NCBI GenBank assembly: GCA_902777205.1
Contig: CACYSU010000003.1
Coordinates: 62,001 to 126,000, forward strand
Source: an uncultured Rhodospirillales bacterium
Lineage (GTDB): Bacteria; Pseudomonadota; Alphaproteobacteria; CAAGCB01; CAG-977
Reading direction: 5' to 3'
DNA length: 64,000 bases
Below are positions 33,064 to 41,194 of this stretch, in pieces. How positions within the stretch are numbered: position 1 is the stretch's first letter; the number at the start of each line of letters is the position of its first letter. The notes beneath the pieces are model-generated. The model was not told where the DNA came from, did not search any database, and saw only the letters and a program-made list of their open reading frames with translations. The translations under genes and the position numbers were made by a program.

Positions 33064-33354
33064 ATGAAAACACCGAAAGACATCGCCGGAATGTTCAAAA
33101 CGGCGGCACAGACGGAACTGCTTTTGTCGCAAGACGGAAGCGTTCCGCCGTTCGTCCTGCCCGAAGACGTGGCGACGATGCGATTTGTCATTGATACCCT
33201 GATGCCGCAAATCGCTGATCTCCGAGCCCGCCGTATCGTCTGGCTTCGTTCCCAAGGGCTGTGCTGGAAATCCGTCGCAAAAGAGGTCGGCTTGACCGAA
33301 AGTCAGGCAAAGCGGGTATTCGGAAGGGAAATCGCCGCTTTAAGAAAAACGTGA
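33064..33354 (+). CDS. DUF6362-like HTH protein, copy 2
   Basis: 96 residues, 2 nt after the lipoprotein stop. ADLRARRIVWLRSQGLCWKSVA and EVGLTESQAKRVFGREI parallel the copy at 30200 position by position (LRAR-I--LR--G-CWK-). The N-terminal ~45 residues differ more. It is followed by the gap and the defence genes, as copy 1 is followed by the Fic gene. Confidence 0.65.
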   Translation: MKTPKDIAGMFKTAAQTELLLSQDGSVPPFVLPEDVATMRFVIDTLMPQIADLRARRIVWLRSQGLCWKSVAKEVGLTESQAKRVFGREIAALRKT

Positions 33355-33635
33355 TTTTTAGAGTGATTTCCATATTGAAAAACGTGATTCTGAAAGGTGC
33401 ACTTCTCTCTTTTTCAAAAATTTGAAAATATTTTCAAACTTTTCACATCTCATAAAAGTTTTTGAATGTGTTTTCTAAAATTTCCGTTTTGTCGCACAAC
33501 GGCATCAAACAGATCAACGCTTTGGACTGGCTGTTGCAAAAATGAAATTTGCCCGAAAAATAGCGGTTTAACTCGATTTTAATTCAACTTGTTCGGAGAT
33601 CGAATTAAAATGAGTTAGATGCGAGTTAAAATGAG
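33355..33635. other. AT-rich intergenic region with palindromes
   Basis: No gene seen. It contains a perfect 18-bp palindrome TTTGAAAATATTTTCAAA (33421-33438) and an inverted repeat ACTCGATTTTAATTC / GAATTAAAATGAGT (33571-33585, 33602-33615), followed by a further GAGTTAAAATGAGTTAG copy. The latter lies just past the 3' end of the RloB-like gene and may act as its terminator. Confidence 0.5.
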
Positions 33636-34226
33636 TTAGGGGGTAATGCCTTCCGCTCGTAAAATATTCTCAATGATTATATGCATATTCGTATAAGGAT
33701 CGTCGCCAAGGTTAAATTTAAACCCTTTTGCGTTTTGGATTGCACGCTTCAATCCAATGCGTCCTTCGACCGTTTCAAAAATATTCGGCATTTTTTTCAA
33801 CCGATCCAACGATAAACTCTGTCCCGTTTGTTTGTTGATTTGACTTGCTAAAAAATCGCCGCATTCTTGCGAGTTGGCAAAGCTTCGGTTTGTTTTAAAA
33901 AAGTGCAGCAGCAACCAGTATTCATAACACGGAGCGGACACGGCGGCGTTGTATTTTTCGGCATTTGTTTTAAAGCTTTCCATGGACATGTCGTCTTTGT
34001 CAAACAAGATGTAGCCTTTTTTGACGTTTTCCTTGCCTCTTTTTCGCACTTCTTCTTTCAAACGTCTGTCCAAACCGGCAGGCGTTCTATAATCCGCGGT
34101 GCAGGCTCTGATATTTATATTCAGCGCTCTGCCCAATCCTTCCAAATAATATCTGGACGATTTTGAATCTTCACAGCAGAAAAGGTAAATTTTTCGCTCT
34201 TGTCTGGGAGTGTGCGGTCTGGGCAT
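33636..34226 (-). CDS. RloB-like (AbiLii-type) protein
   Basis: 196 residues from ATG 34226, 2 nt after the RloA-like stop. The family text is clear: RKIYLFCCEDSKSSRYYLEGLGRAL at the start (YLF.CE-type strand), KKGYILFDKDDMS near 80 with acidic residues, and PCYEYWLLLHFFKTNR near 110. RloB proteins have an OLD/TOPRIM-like acidic site and partner an AAA ATPase in abortive-infection systems such as AbiL. Nuclease activity is inferred from the family. Confidence 0.85.
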   Translation of the reverse strand: MPRPHTPRQERKIYLFCCEDSKSSRYYLEGLGRALNINIRACTADYRTPAGLDRRLKEEVRKRGKENVKKGYILFDKDDMSMESFKTNAEKYNAAVSAPCYEYWLLLHFFKTNRSFANSQECGDFLASQINKQTGQSLSLDRLKKMPNIFETVEGRIGLKRAIQNAKGFKFNLGDDPYTNMHIIIENILRAEGITP

Positions 34227-34228
34227 TT

Positions 34229-35494
34229 TTACAGCTCCGGCACATTTGGAACGGCACCGTACACGCCATTGATGTAAGCTTTGTAAAATCCTTCCTTTTT
34301 GCGTTCGCTGAAATCGCTTAGCGGATAAAGTTCCGTATAAAACCCGTTCTCTTTTGATGTGAACCAAATTTGATCGCGCGTCAACGTCTCGCCGTCCATT
34401 AAATAATGGGCGTGGGACGTAAAAATCAGCTGCGCTTTGGTGTTGTTTTTGTTAAACAGGTTCACCAAATTGTGCACCAAATAAGGGTGTAGCGATTCAT
34501 CAAGTTCGTCGATAAATAAAACTTTCCCGTTTTGCAGCACGTCCAAAACGGAATCGGAAATCGCCAGATACATTTTCGTTCCTTCGGATTCCGTTTGAGC
34601 CAAAGGAGTTTCTTTCGTTTCCCCGTCTTCCGTTTTATGATACGTTTTTGCTTCAATAGGGTGGATTTTGTCAAAAAACTCTTTTTTTTCAGTTTCGTTG
34701 ATCTCTTCTTTGAAATCAAACTGTTTGAAAAATTCATCCAACGGGGGTGTTTTTACGGATATATCCTCCAAACCGAGATCGGCGTTTCTTGTAAATTCGA
34801 TAATGTCTTTACGGCAATTTGCATCATCAGCCATCTTACGCAGAACAGATGAAAAATAACCGGATTTTTCACCGATAATGACAACGTCTTTTCTGAAAAA
34901 CTCATAAATATCCCGTACTTCTTCCCTGTCCGTGTTTCTATTGTTGATTAAATCCGACAAAAAAACGCGTTGCGGGATCAATTCCGTGCTCCATGCTTTT
35001 TTAATGCCTTTGGACAAATCAAAAGCGTACGTTCCGTCTTCTTTCCGTTCTCTGGCAAAGATGCACTTTTGCCGTTTTGTGCCTTTTTCGGAAAAATCGC
35101 AAAAAGATGCGCTTTCCTTAACGACAATGCCGTTTAATAAGCAAATTTCATAATCATACAGTTTGCAATTTTTTAAAAATTTTATTTTTAGGCAAGTCGG
35201 TTTTTTATCATAACCTTTCGCAAACAGATAGTAATCGGAAGCCAGTTTGTCGTCGCTTTTTGCCGACGCTCCCGTGCTTAAAATAATTTTAAGGTATCCA
35301 AGGGCTTTCAACACGTTCGTTTTGCCCGAAGCGTTTGCTCCGAAAATGCCGGAAGTTTTGTAGACATACGGCACTTTTTGAAAACCGGTTTCCATCAAAT
35401 TGGCTTTTCCGCCGTTTTTGGATGCCGGTTCCATTGAAAACACGACTTCGTCTTTGAACGACCGAAAGTTTGAGATTTTAACTTCAACGAGCAT
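34229..35494 (-). CDS. RloA-like AAA ATPase (AbiLi-type)
   Basis: 421 residues from ATG 35494. ABC/SMC-type ATPase: VKISNFRSFKDEVVFSME at the start, Walker A GIFGANASGKTN at about 49-60, long helical insertion, then Walker B VLFIDELDESLHPYL near 335 and the switch His in FTSHAHYLMD near 365. This is the AAA_15/AAA_21 layout of OLD-like and RloA proteins. With the RloB-like gene directly downstream it forms a two-gene phage-defence module on the strand opposite to the transfer genes. Confidence 0.88.
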   Translation of the reverse strand: MLVEVKISNFRSFKDEVVFSMEPASKNGGKANLMETGFQKVPYVYKTSGIFGANASGKTNVLKALGYLKIILSTGASAKSDDKLASDYYLFAKGYDKKPTCLKIKFLKNCKLYDYEICLLNGIVVKESASFCDFSEKGTKRQKCIFARERKEDGTYAFDLSKGIKKAWSTELIPQRVFLSDLINNRNTDREEVRDIYEFFRKDVVIIGEKSGYFSSVLRKMADDANCRKDIIEFTRNADLGLEDISVKTPPLDEFFKQFDFKEEINETEKKEFFDKIHPIEAKTYHKTEDGETKETPLAQTESEGTKMYLAISDSVLDVLQNGKVLFIDELDESLHPYLVHNLVNLFNKNNTKAQLIFTSHAHYLMDGETLTRDQIWFTSKENGFYTELYPLSDFSERKKEGFYKAYINGVYGAVPNVPEL

Positions 35495-35621
35495 TTCACA
35501 CCATTCCTTGAAGATTTTTTGCAAAGAATGTTATTTTATACGCATAAAAATTTAAAAAAGTCAAAAAAATTATGATTATAAACTTTTGCCGGAGCGAAAT
35601 TTTAAAACGCAGTTTCGCTCT

Positions 35622-35663
35622 AAAAAGCCCCAAAAAGCTCCGAAAAGACATTCGGGGCTTTTT
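35622..35663. terminator. Bidirectional terminator
   Basis: AAAAAGCCCC / GGGGCTTTTT (35622-35631, 35654-35663), T-rich on both strands. A second inverted repeat GAGCGAAA/TTTCGCTC lies at 35592-35620. It separates the divergent RloA gene from the second half of the virB operon. Confidence 0.65.
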
Positions 35664-35711
35664 GCGTAGGGGGATAGACTTTTCCCGAACAAAACGCGGG
35701 AGGAAGAACGC

Positions 35712-35894
35712 ATGGTCGGGAAAGTCAACAAGATCAAGCAGAGTTATCTGGATTTGGAAAGGGTGGAGGCATTGCAACGGCGGCTGGAAGAGGCTCTGCC
35801 GAACGACAGCGGATTGCGGCTGGACGCGATGATCGCGCTTGCGGTGCTGAAAGACTGCTTTAAATGCGGCTTTGTGGAAAGGGTTGGGGAATGA
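35712..35894 (+). CDS. Small protein before virB8, hypothetical
   Basis: 60 residues with a strong Shine-Dalgarno (GGGAGGAAG). Helical and charged (NKIKQSYLDLERVEALQRRLEEAL). Its stop overlaps the virB8 start (ATGA), so it is translated with virB8. No family recognised. Confidence 0.6.
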   Translation: MVGKVNKIKQSYLDLERVEALQRRLEEALPNDSGLRLDAMIALAVLKDCFKCGFVERVGE

Positions 35895-36568
35895 ATGTGG
35901 AAGAACCGACGCTTGACCAGCCCGCGACAAACAGCGCGAGTTATCTGCGCCGATTGGAAAAGTCGGTCGCGGTGTTAAGCAAAATCGCGGGGGCGAGCGT
36001 GTTTGCGACCGTTGGCAGTTTTTGCGCGGTGCTGGCTTTGCTGCCGTTGAAACAGACGGAAACCGTGTTCGTGTCGATGACGAACGGCGCGCAAATCGTG
36101 CGTCTGCTGCCCGAACAAATCGACCGTTCAACCTTGGAACAGTATGTCCGCTCCACTTTGACCGAGTATGTGGAAAAGCGGGAAACAATCAACTTTGTGG
36201 ACGACGACGAGCGGTTCAAATGGGTGCAGACGTTCACCCACCCGCAATGGTTCAGACTGTTCGCGGAACACATGAGTTCGGGCAATCCCGACAGTCCGCT
36301 GGTTTATTACGCCAAAAACGAACTGACGCGGGACGTGTTTGTGCAGAGCTTGGAACAAATCCCCGACGCGGACGACGTGTGGCGGGCGGAGTATGTCGCG
36401 ACCGACCGCAAAAGCGGCGTGAAAGTCCGGACGAAAACTTTTGTCGCGACGTTCAAAGCGCGCTTGGCTGGCATAGAGGCGAGCGCCGCGAAAACCGGAA
36501 TCAACCCGTTCGGCTTGATCGTGGAAAACTACGCCGTATCGGTCAAAGGCGATCCGAAAGGAGAATAA
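35891..36568 (+). CDS. virB8: VirB8-type protein
   Basis: 225 residues from ATG 35891. Short cytoplasmic tail, one membrane helix at about 37-58 (IAGASVFATVGSFCAVLALLPL), then a periplasmic NTF2-like domain. LPLKQTETVFVSMTNGAQIVRLLP directly after the helix and RWKV-like DDERFKWVQTF text are usual for VirB8. It nucleates assembly of the inner-membrane complex. It is coupled to its neighbours and 3 nt before virB9. Confidence 0.85.
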   Translation: MNVEEPTLDQPATNSASYLRRLEKSVAVLSKIAGASVFATVGSFCAVLALLPLKQTETVFVSMTNGAQIVRLLPEQIDRSTLEQYVRSTLTEYVEKRETINFVDDDERFKWVQTFTHPQWFRLFAEHMSSGNPDSPLVYYAKNELTRDVFVQSLEQIPDADDVWRAEYVATDRKSGVKVRTKTFVATFKARLAGIEASAAKTGINPFGLIVENYAVSVKGDPKGE

Positions 36569-36571
36569 ACG

Positions 36572-37447
36572 ATGAAACGGATACTTTTTTTAATCGCGCT
36601 GACAACGGCGGGAGCGGCAAACGCCGCAACGCTTGCGCCCGAACCGCGAGAACTGCTGAAAAGCATTGACGCGGTGCTGGGCGAGGTTCCGCCGGAACCG
36701 GCGACGCAAAAGGCATGGGAAAAGCAAAAGACGGAAACGAAAGCGGGAAACAAAGTGTTCGTCTGGGGACGCGGGCGGACGTTCAAGGTCAGATTGCGCG
36801 AAGGCATGGGAACGGTGTTCAAACTGCCCGACTGGGACGTTATCGACCAGTCGGTTCTGGCGGACGGCGTGAACTTCCGCCAAAAAGAAATGAACAACAA
36901 GGCGATGCTGTACGTCGAAGCCTTGACGGCTGGCGCGGACACGAGCCTGACGGTCGTCGGACGGTCGGGGAACATCTATAACTTTTATCTGGCAAGTCAG
37001 GGCGTCCGATCGGAAACAATCAGCGATCAGGTCGTGTATGTGGACGCGCCGGTGCCGAGCGTGAAAAGCTTTTTTGCGACGGAAACGGACTTGAAGCGCA
37101 AGGAAAGCGTCGAAAGCTTGGCGACTTTGACGCGAAGCGGCGGAAAAACGTGGCTGAACGAATTGAAGTTCGATCCGACGAAGATCAGACACGACGTCGA
37201 AATGCGCGGGGATAAAACAATCGCGCCCGTTTTGTCGTTCAGGGACGAACGGTTCACCTATCTGGATTACGGGGCGGATAACGAGGGCAAAGTCCTGCCC
37301 GTCGCGTATCAGGTGGTCGATCGGGTGGATCAGCCCGTCAACGTGCGCAAATCGCCGGACGGGCGGTATCTGGTGGTGGAAACAATCAATCCGATAACGC
37401 TTCGGTACGGAGAGAAAACGGTATGCTTAAAACGGCAATCGTCCTGA
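36572..37447 (+). CDS. virB9: VirB9/CagX-type protein
   Basis: 291 residues, AAAGGAG Shine-Dalgarno, signal peptide MKRILFLIALTTAGAANAA. Beta-rich: FKVRLREGMGTVFKLPDWD near 66, LTVVGRSGNIYNFYL near 125, and a C-terminal domain with VLSFRDERFTYLDYG near 217 and NVRKSPDGRYLVVETI near 260, the CagX phrases. Part of the outer-membrane core ring with the VirB7-like lipoprotein and VirB10. Confidence 0.88.
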   Translation: MKRILFLIALTTAGAANAATLAPEPRELLKSIDAVLGEVPPEPATQKAWEKQKTETKAGNKVFVWGRGRTFKVRLREGMGTVFKLPDWDVIDQSVLADGVNFRQKEMNNKAMLYVEALTAGADTSLTVVGRSGNIYNFYLASQGVRSETISDQVVYVDAPVPSVKSFFATETDLKRKESVESLATLTRSGGKTWLNELKFDPTKIRHDVEMRGDKTIAPVLSFRDERFTYLDYGADNEGKVLPVAYQVVDRVDQPVNVRKSPDGRYLVVETINPITLRYGEKTVCLKRQSS

Positions 37448-38433
37448 CGCTGCTGCTGACGGGGTGCGACAAGAAAGCGGCGGAACAAAAGCCCGTTCCC
37501 ATTACGGTGAAATACCCCGCCGATTATTTTACGGTGCTGCCCGATCCGCCGAAACCTCCCGTTGTCGTGGTGGAAAAGGAAGTCGAAAAACGCGCCGAGG
37601 AAAAAGCGAAACGGATCATCGCCGCCGAACGCGCGAAGGAAAAGCGAGCCGAGCAAAAGAAAGGGGAGCGGCTGGATAAACAAGCTTTGTTGAAAGCGAG
37701 ATTCGCGCTGAAACGGGCGGCGAGAACGGCGGCGGGCGGAACGTTTTTAAACGGGGTGCGGGAAGAGGCAAAAACGGAACGGCGGGAAACCGCGTCGGTT
37801 CAGCCGCCGCCGCGGGACAAAGCTTACGCCGCGCCGAACATCACGAGTTCGTATCCGGTGGACAGGTCTTTCATTTTAACGGAAGACAGGACGATACCCG
37901 CCGTTCTGCTGGACGGGATCAACACGCAAATCGCGGGGACGGTTCGGGCGTATGTGTCCGAAGACGTGTTCGGCGCGTCGGGACGGTTCAAGCTGTTGGA
38001 AAAGGGCGACGTGGTCATCGGCAAGTACCAGCCGACGAAAAAGGTCGGGGACACGCGGGTGGAAATCGCGTTTTACCGCATTATCCGCGCGGCTGACGGG
38101 GCGGAGGTTTATTCGTCTGGTGCGGCGTTCGCGTACGCGGCGGACAAAATGGGGCGCACGGGATTGGTCGGCGATGTGGACAACAGGAACTGGGAACGCT
38201 ACGGCTTGGCGTTCAGCACTTCCCTTATCGGCGGCATTGCGGGATTAGGTAAAGCGAAAGTGGACGGCGACGAATACGAGGAGTTTTGGAACCGTCTGTC
38301 CGACAACACGACCGAGATCACGACCAAGATTTTGGAACAAACAATGAGCATCGCGCCCGTAATCACCATCGCGCAGGGCGAACCGATTTTAATCCGCTTG
38401 GCGAGCGACATCACATTGAAGCGGGAGCGTTGA
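37423..38433 (+). CDS. virB10: VirB10/TrbI-type protein with lipoprotein signal
   Basis: 336 residues, overlapping virB9 by 25 nt. The C-terminal TrbI domain (about 135-335) has the family text: FILTEDRTIPAVLLDGINTQIAGTVRAYVSEDVF, then LEKGDVVIGKYQ, GLVGDVDNRNWERYG and the antenna region before EPILIRLASDI. A Lys/Glu/Arg-rich coiled segment lies at about 45-125. Odd: instead of the usual membrane helix the N-terminus is MLKTAIVLTLLLTGCDKK, a lipobox with Asp at +2, which would keep a lipoprotein in the inner membrane. Confidence 0.88.
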   Translation: MLKTAIVLTLLLTGCDKKAAEQKPVPITVKYPADYFTVLPDPPKPPVVVVEKEVEKRAEEKAKRIIAAERAKEKRAEQKKGERLDKQALLKARFALKRAARTAAGGTFLNGVREEAKTERRETASVQPPPRDKAYAAPNITSSYPVDRSFILTEDRTIPAVLLDGINTQIAGTVRAYVSEDVFGASGRFKLLEKGDVVIGKYQPTKKVGDTRVEIAFYRIIRAADGAEVYSSGAAFAYAADKMGRTGLVGDVDNRNWERYGLAFSTSLIGGIAGLGKAKVDGDEYEEFWNRLSDNTTEITTKILEQTMSIAPVITIAQGEPILIRLASDITLKRER

Positions 38434-38576
38434 TGAAGCGGCTGATCGGGCGGTGTTTTTGGGTAATCGCGATTTACTGTTTTGAACGAAGCGGCGCGGC
38501 GGCGTCGGTTTGCCTTGAACCCGACGAAACCCAAACAATCAGGCAGCTATGGAGACAGAGCAATGACGTATTATAG
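38433..38576 (+). CDS. Small membrane or secreted protein in the virB operon
   Basis: 47 residues, start sharing a base with the virB10 stop (TGATG), with GGGAG upstream. The N-terminus RLIGRCFWVIAIYCF is hydrophobic and could be a signal or anchor. The tail CLEPDETQTIRQLW is polar. No family recognised. The position suggests a transfer accessory. Confidence 0.45.
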   Translation: MKRLIGRCFWVIAIYCFERSGAAASVCLEPDETQTIRQLWRQSNDVL

Positions 38577-38580
38577 ACGG

Positions 38581-38847
38581 CTAAAACAAATCATCATGCG
38601 AACCCGTTGCGACCAAAACGACTTCGGTGTCCGTTGCGCGGTAGATCAACAGCCAGTCAGGCTTGATATGGCATTCGCGGTAGTTTTGCCAGTTGCCTTT
38701 CAAAGAATGGTCTTTGAACTTGCCGGGAAGAGGTTCGCCGTTCGCAAGTTTTTGCAGTACCAGTTCAAACGTTTTGACGTCAGGGTGCTTTTTAAGCAGG
38801 GCTTTGAACTGGTTTTTGAACGGGTTGTCATAAACGATGCGCTTCAT
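38581..38847 (-). CDS. yafQ: YafQ-type mRNA interferase toxin
   Basis: 88 residues of the RelE superfamily. LPGKFKDHSLKGNWQNYRECHIKPDWLLIYR is the YafQ signature region (about 40-70), with catalytic-type His in DH, the Arg-Glu-Cys-His stretch and the Asp-Trp-Leu-Leu-Ile-Tyr strand; a final His is in TGSHDDLF. YafQ cleaves mRNA on the ribosome. It overlaps the antitoxin gene by 4 nt, the standard antitoxin-first arrangement, on the strand opposite to the transfer genes. Confidence 0.92.
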   Translation of the reverse strand: MKRIVYDNPFKNQFKALLKKHPDVKTFELVLQKLANGEPLPGKFKDHSLKGNWQNYRECHIKPDWLLIYRATDTEVVLVATGSHDDLF

Positions 38848-39134
38848 TCGCCGTCCTTCATCAAATCCGCCAAAGCGTCATCGACGGAATCGAAGCGGTT
38901 AAAATCCGCGGTATCGCCCGCCAAGTATTGTTCGGCACGGTTCAGGGCGCGGGTTAAGGACGGATTGGGGCGTTCAGCCAAAGACGGGCGGAACGGCAAA
39001 CCGCGGCTGACGCGGACTTGGCTGATGAACATGCGGATACCGTCGCTGAGGCTGATGCCGAGTTCGTTCAAAATAGATTCGGCTTCGCGTTTGGCGGTTT
39101 CGTCCACACGGGCTTGAATAACGGTATTGGGCAT
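38844..39134 (-). CDS. dinJ: DinJ/RelB-type antitoxin
   Basis: 96 residues from ATG 39134 with a strong AAGGAGG. N-terminal ribbon-helix-helix DNA-binding domain: VIQARVDETAKREAESILNELGISLSDGIRMFI over about 5-37, typical of DinJ. The C-terminal ~50 residues would wrap the toxin. It forms an addiction module with yafQ; such modules help keep mobile elements. Confidence 0.92.
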   Translation of the reverse strand: MPNTVIQARVDETAKREAESILNELGISLSDGIRMFISQVRVSRGLPFRPSLAERPNPSLTRALNRAEQYLAGDTADFNRFDSVDDALADLMKDGE

Positions 39135-39217
39135 GACGCACCTCCTTAATGATAAAATTGTAGTTTGAATGAAGTTGTTTGTCAATACAAATACATCTTT
39201 TTTGCAAGGAAACGAAT

Positions 39218-41194
39218 ATGAGAAAACGGCAGCAAAAACACAAACGGATAAAATGGATTATCGCTTTGACGGCGGCGGCGATTGCGTTCAGGTGTCTGGC
39301 GCAGGAAGCGGCGCAAACCTTTGACGTACTGATCGCGGCGGAAACGGCGGTTGAGAATGGCGGAACGGTCGCGGCGGGATTGACGCTTTTGCAGCCGGAA
39401 ACGGCGCTGAACCTGAACGGCGTGGAACTGACGGGATATTTTGAGGATAAAGCCGCCGTGTTCGACGGAGCGCGGAACACGGAAAACGGCAAATCCGTCG
39501 GATTGCCCGAACCGTACAAAGCGGACACCGGCGGCGCGGCTGTTCTGGAACAAAACAAGCTCTTAACCGTCGAGGGCGACAAGGCGAAACTGCTGTCCTT
39601 GCTGCCTTTGCTGTTCGACGCGGAACAGGCTGTCGGAACCGAACGGGAGCAAACGCGCCCGTCCTTTCCGACCCTGTCCGAACGCGCCGAACGGGACGAT
39701 GCGGAAACCTACGATTCTTCGGCGATTGCCGTGAACGAACAACAGGACGAGGTCGCCTTCACGCTTGCCGAATGTCCCGTGCGCGTAGATTGGGACAACA
39801 ATGTCGTCGTGTATCAAAGCGAGGTCGTCAAATCCGTCAACGGACAAGAGGTTGAACGGCAGGGCTGTCAGGATTCCGACTTTCCGATTGACATTTTGCG
39901 GGCGTATTCCCTTTGCGCCGATGATGTTGTTTTGGCGGACAAGAAAGCCTTTAAAATGTACAAGCCGTACTTTCCGGACAAGGGCGAGCAGAAGTTTTTA
40001 AAAGAATGCACCCGCGACGAAGAGCAAGCCTTTGACATCAAGGAAAGCCTTGACTGCCTGCCGCAAATCGACATGAACGGCAAAAAGGTTTTGGAACAAT
40101 CGTATTTGTACTATACGGACGACACCGACCGCGCCGTTACGGTGTCCGAGTGTCAGACAAGGGACACGACAAGAACGTTCGATCTGCGCTTTACTTACGA
40201 CACTTGTTCAATCCGCGTTGACGGGGAAAAGAACGTCGCCTATCAGCAGGGCAAGTACGTTTATGACAGGGACGGACAAAGCGTTGACGTGACCGCGTGT
40301 CAGGACGGCGACAAAACGTATCCGATCGCGGACGAGTTCTGTTATTATCGGGACAACCTTGCCGCCAAGAAAGCCGTCAGATACGAGCGCAAAAAGGTGA
40401 ACACCGTGAGCGGACTGCATTACTTGACTGATTGTCAGCCCGTATCGCAAACCGACATTTTGGAAACGTTTGACGGGTGCGAGGGATTGCACAAGGACGA
40501 TTTTACGGCGGGGTTCTCTTACGGGTACAGCCGGTATTACTACGTCAACGACAAAAACGCGCGCGTGTATCTGACCAAGTGCGAACCGAACGCTTCGACC
40601 TATCAGCATCAGGCGGTTATTGAAGACTGGCAGCCCGATTTTGAAACGATGAAAGCGACGTCGCTTATCGCGTATTACATCGATCTGCCGTCGGGGCGGA
40701 TTAAAATAGCGGACGCGGCAATTACCAAAGACAGTATCGCCGTTCCTTTGGCAAAACAGTCCGAACGGGTCGTCAAAACCGACGAATACGCGGACGCGGG
40801 GTGCTGGCGGAACTTCAAACAAGTGCTTTTGGAAACGTATCTGCTGCCGAACGGGCAAACGGTCGAACGAAAAACGCCGATGACGGAGGTCTTGCCCGTT
40901 TATCTGTGCAAGAACGACGATCAGACGGAAACGGGGAGTTATTGCGCCCGCCGCAACTGTTCTGGCATTGCCTGCGCCGTGTTCGGCAGATACAGGATTT
41001 ACACGGCGACGTATTCCAGAACGCGCGGCGTTCACGCGGGAACGGGGGCGAAGGTCTGTTCGGCGTGGACGCAAACGGCGATCAGTTCGAAAAAGTCGAA
41101 AACGTGCGACAAATCCAAACCGTGCGGGGAAAAATACGTTTTAAGCGGAACGTGCGACGACGGACAGGCGGTGCCCGATGTGCCGTGCCGATAA
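39218..41194 (+). CDS. Secreted Cys-rich repeat protein between VirB10 and VirB11
   Basis: 658 residues from ATG 39218 (AAGGA). Signal peptide up to about residue 28 (KWIIALTAAAIAFRCLAQ). At about 186-455 six diverged units of 45-49 residues follow each other. Each has a Cys, a ~30-residue stretch with V-D----K---Y---Y, then a Cys usually followed by Q or T-D (ECQTRD, ACQDGD, DCQPVS, KCEPNA), then ~15 residues to the next Cys. The C-terminus (about 520-658) is a second Cys-rich region ending in CDKSKPCGEKY. The repeats point to a disulfide-bonded surface or pilus-associated protein. No family recognised. Confidence 0.75.
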   Translation: MRKRQQKHKRIKWIIALTAAAIAFRCLAQEAAQTFDVLIAAETAVENGGTVAAGLTLLQPETALNLNGVELTGYFEDKAAVFDGARNTENGKSVGLPEPYKADTGGAAVLEQNKLLTVEGDKAKLLSLLPLLFDAEQAVGTEREQTRPSFPTLSERAERDDAETYDSSAIAVNEQQDEVAFTLAECPVRVDWDNNVVVYQSEVVKSVNGQEVERQGCQDSDFPIDILRAYSLCADDVVLADKKAFKMYKPYFPDKGEQKFLKECTRDEEQAFDIKESLDCLPQIDMNGKKVLEQSYLYYTDDTDRAVTVSECQTRDTTRTFDLRFTYDTCSIRVDGEKNVAYQQGKYVYDRDGQSVDVTACQDGDKTYPIADEFCYYRDNLAAKKAVRYERKKVNTVSGLHYLTDCQPVSQTDILETFDGCEGLHKDDFTAGFSYGYSRYYYVNDKNARVYLTKCEPNASTYQHQAVIEDWQPDFETMKATSLIAYYIDLPSGRIKIADAAITKDSIAVPLAKQSERVVKTDEYADAGCWRNFKQVLLETYLLPNGQTVERKTPMTEVLPVYLCKNDDQTETGSYCARRNCSGIACAVFGRYRIYTATYSRTRGVHAGTGAKVCSAWTQTAISSKKSKTCDKSKPCGEKYVLSGTCDDGQAVPDVPCR

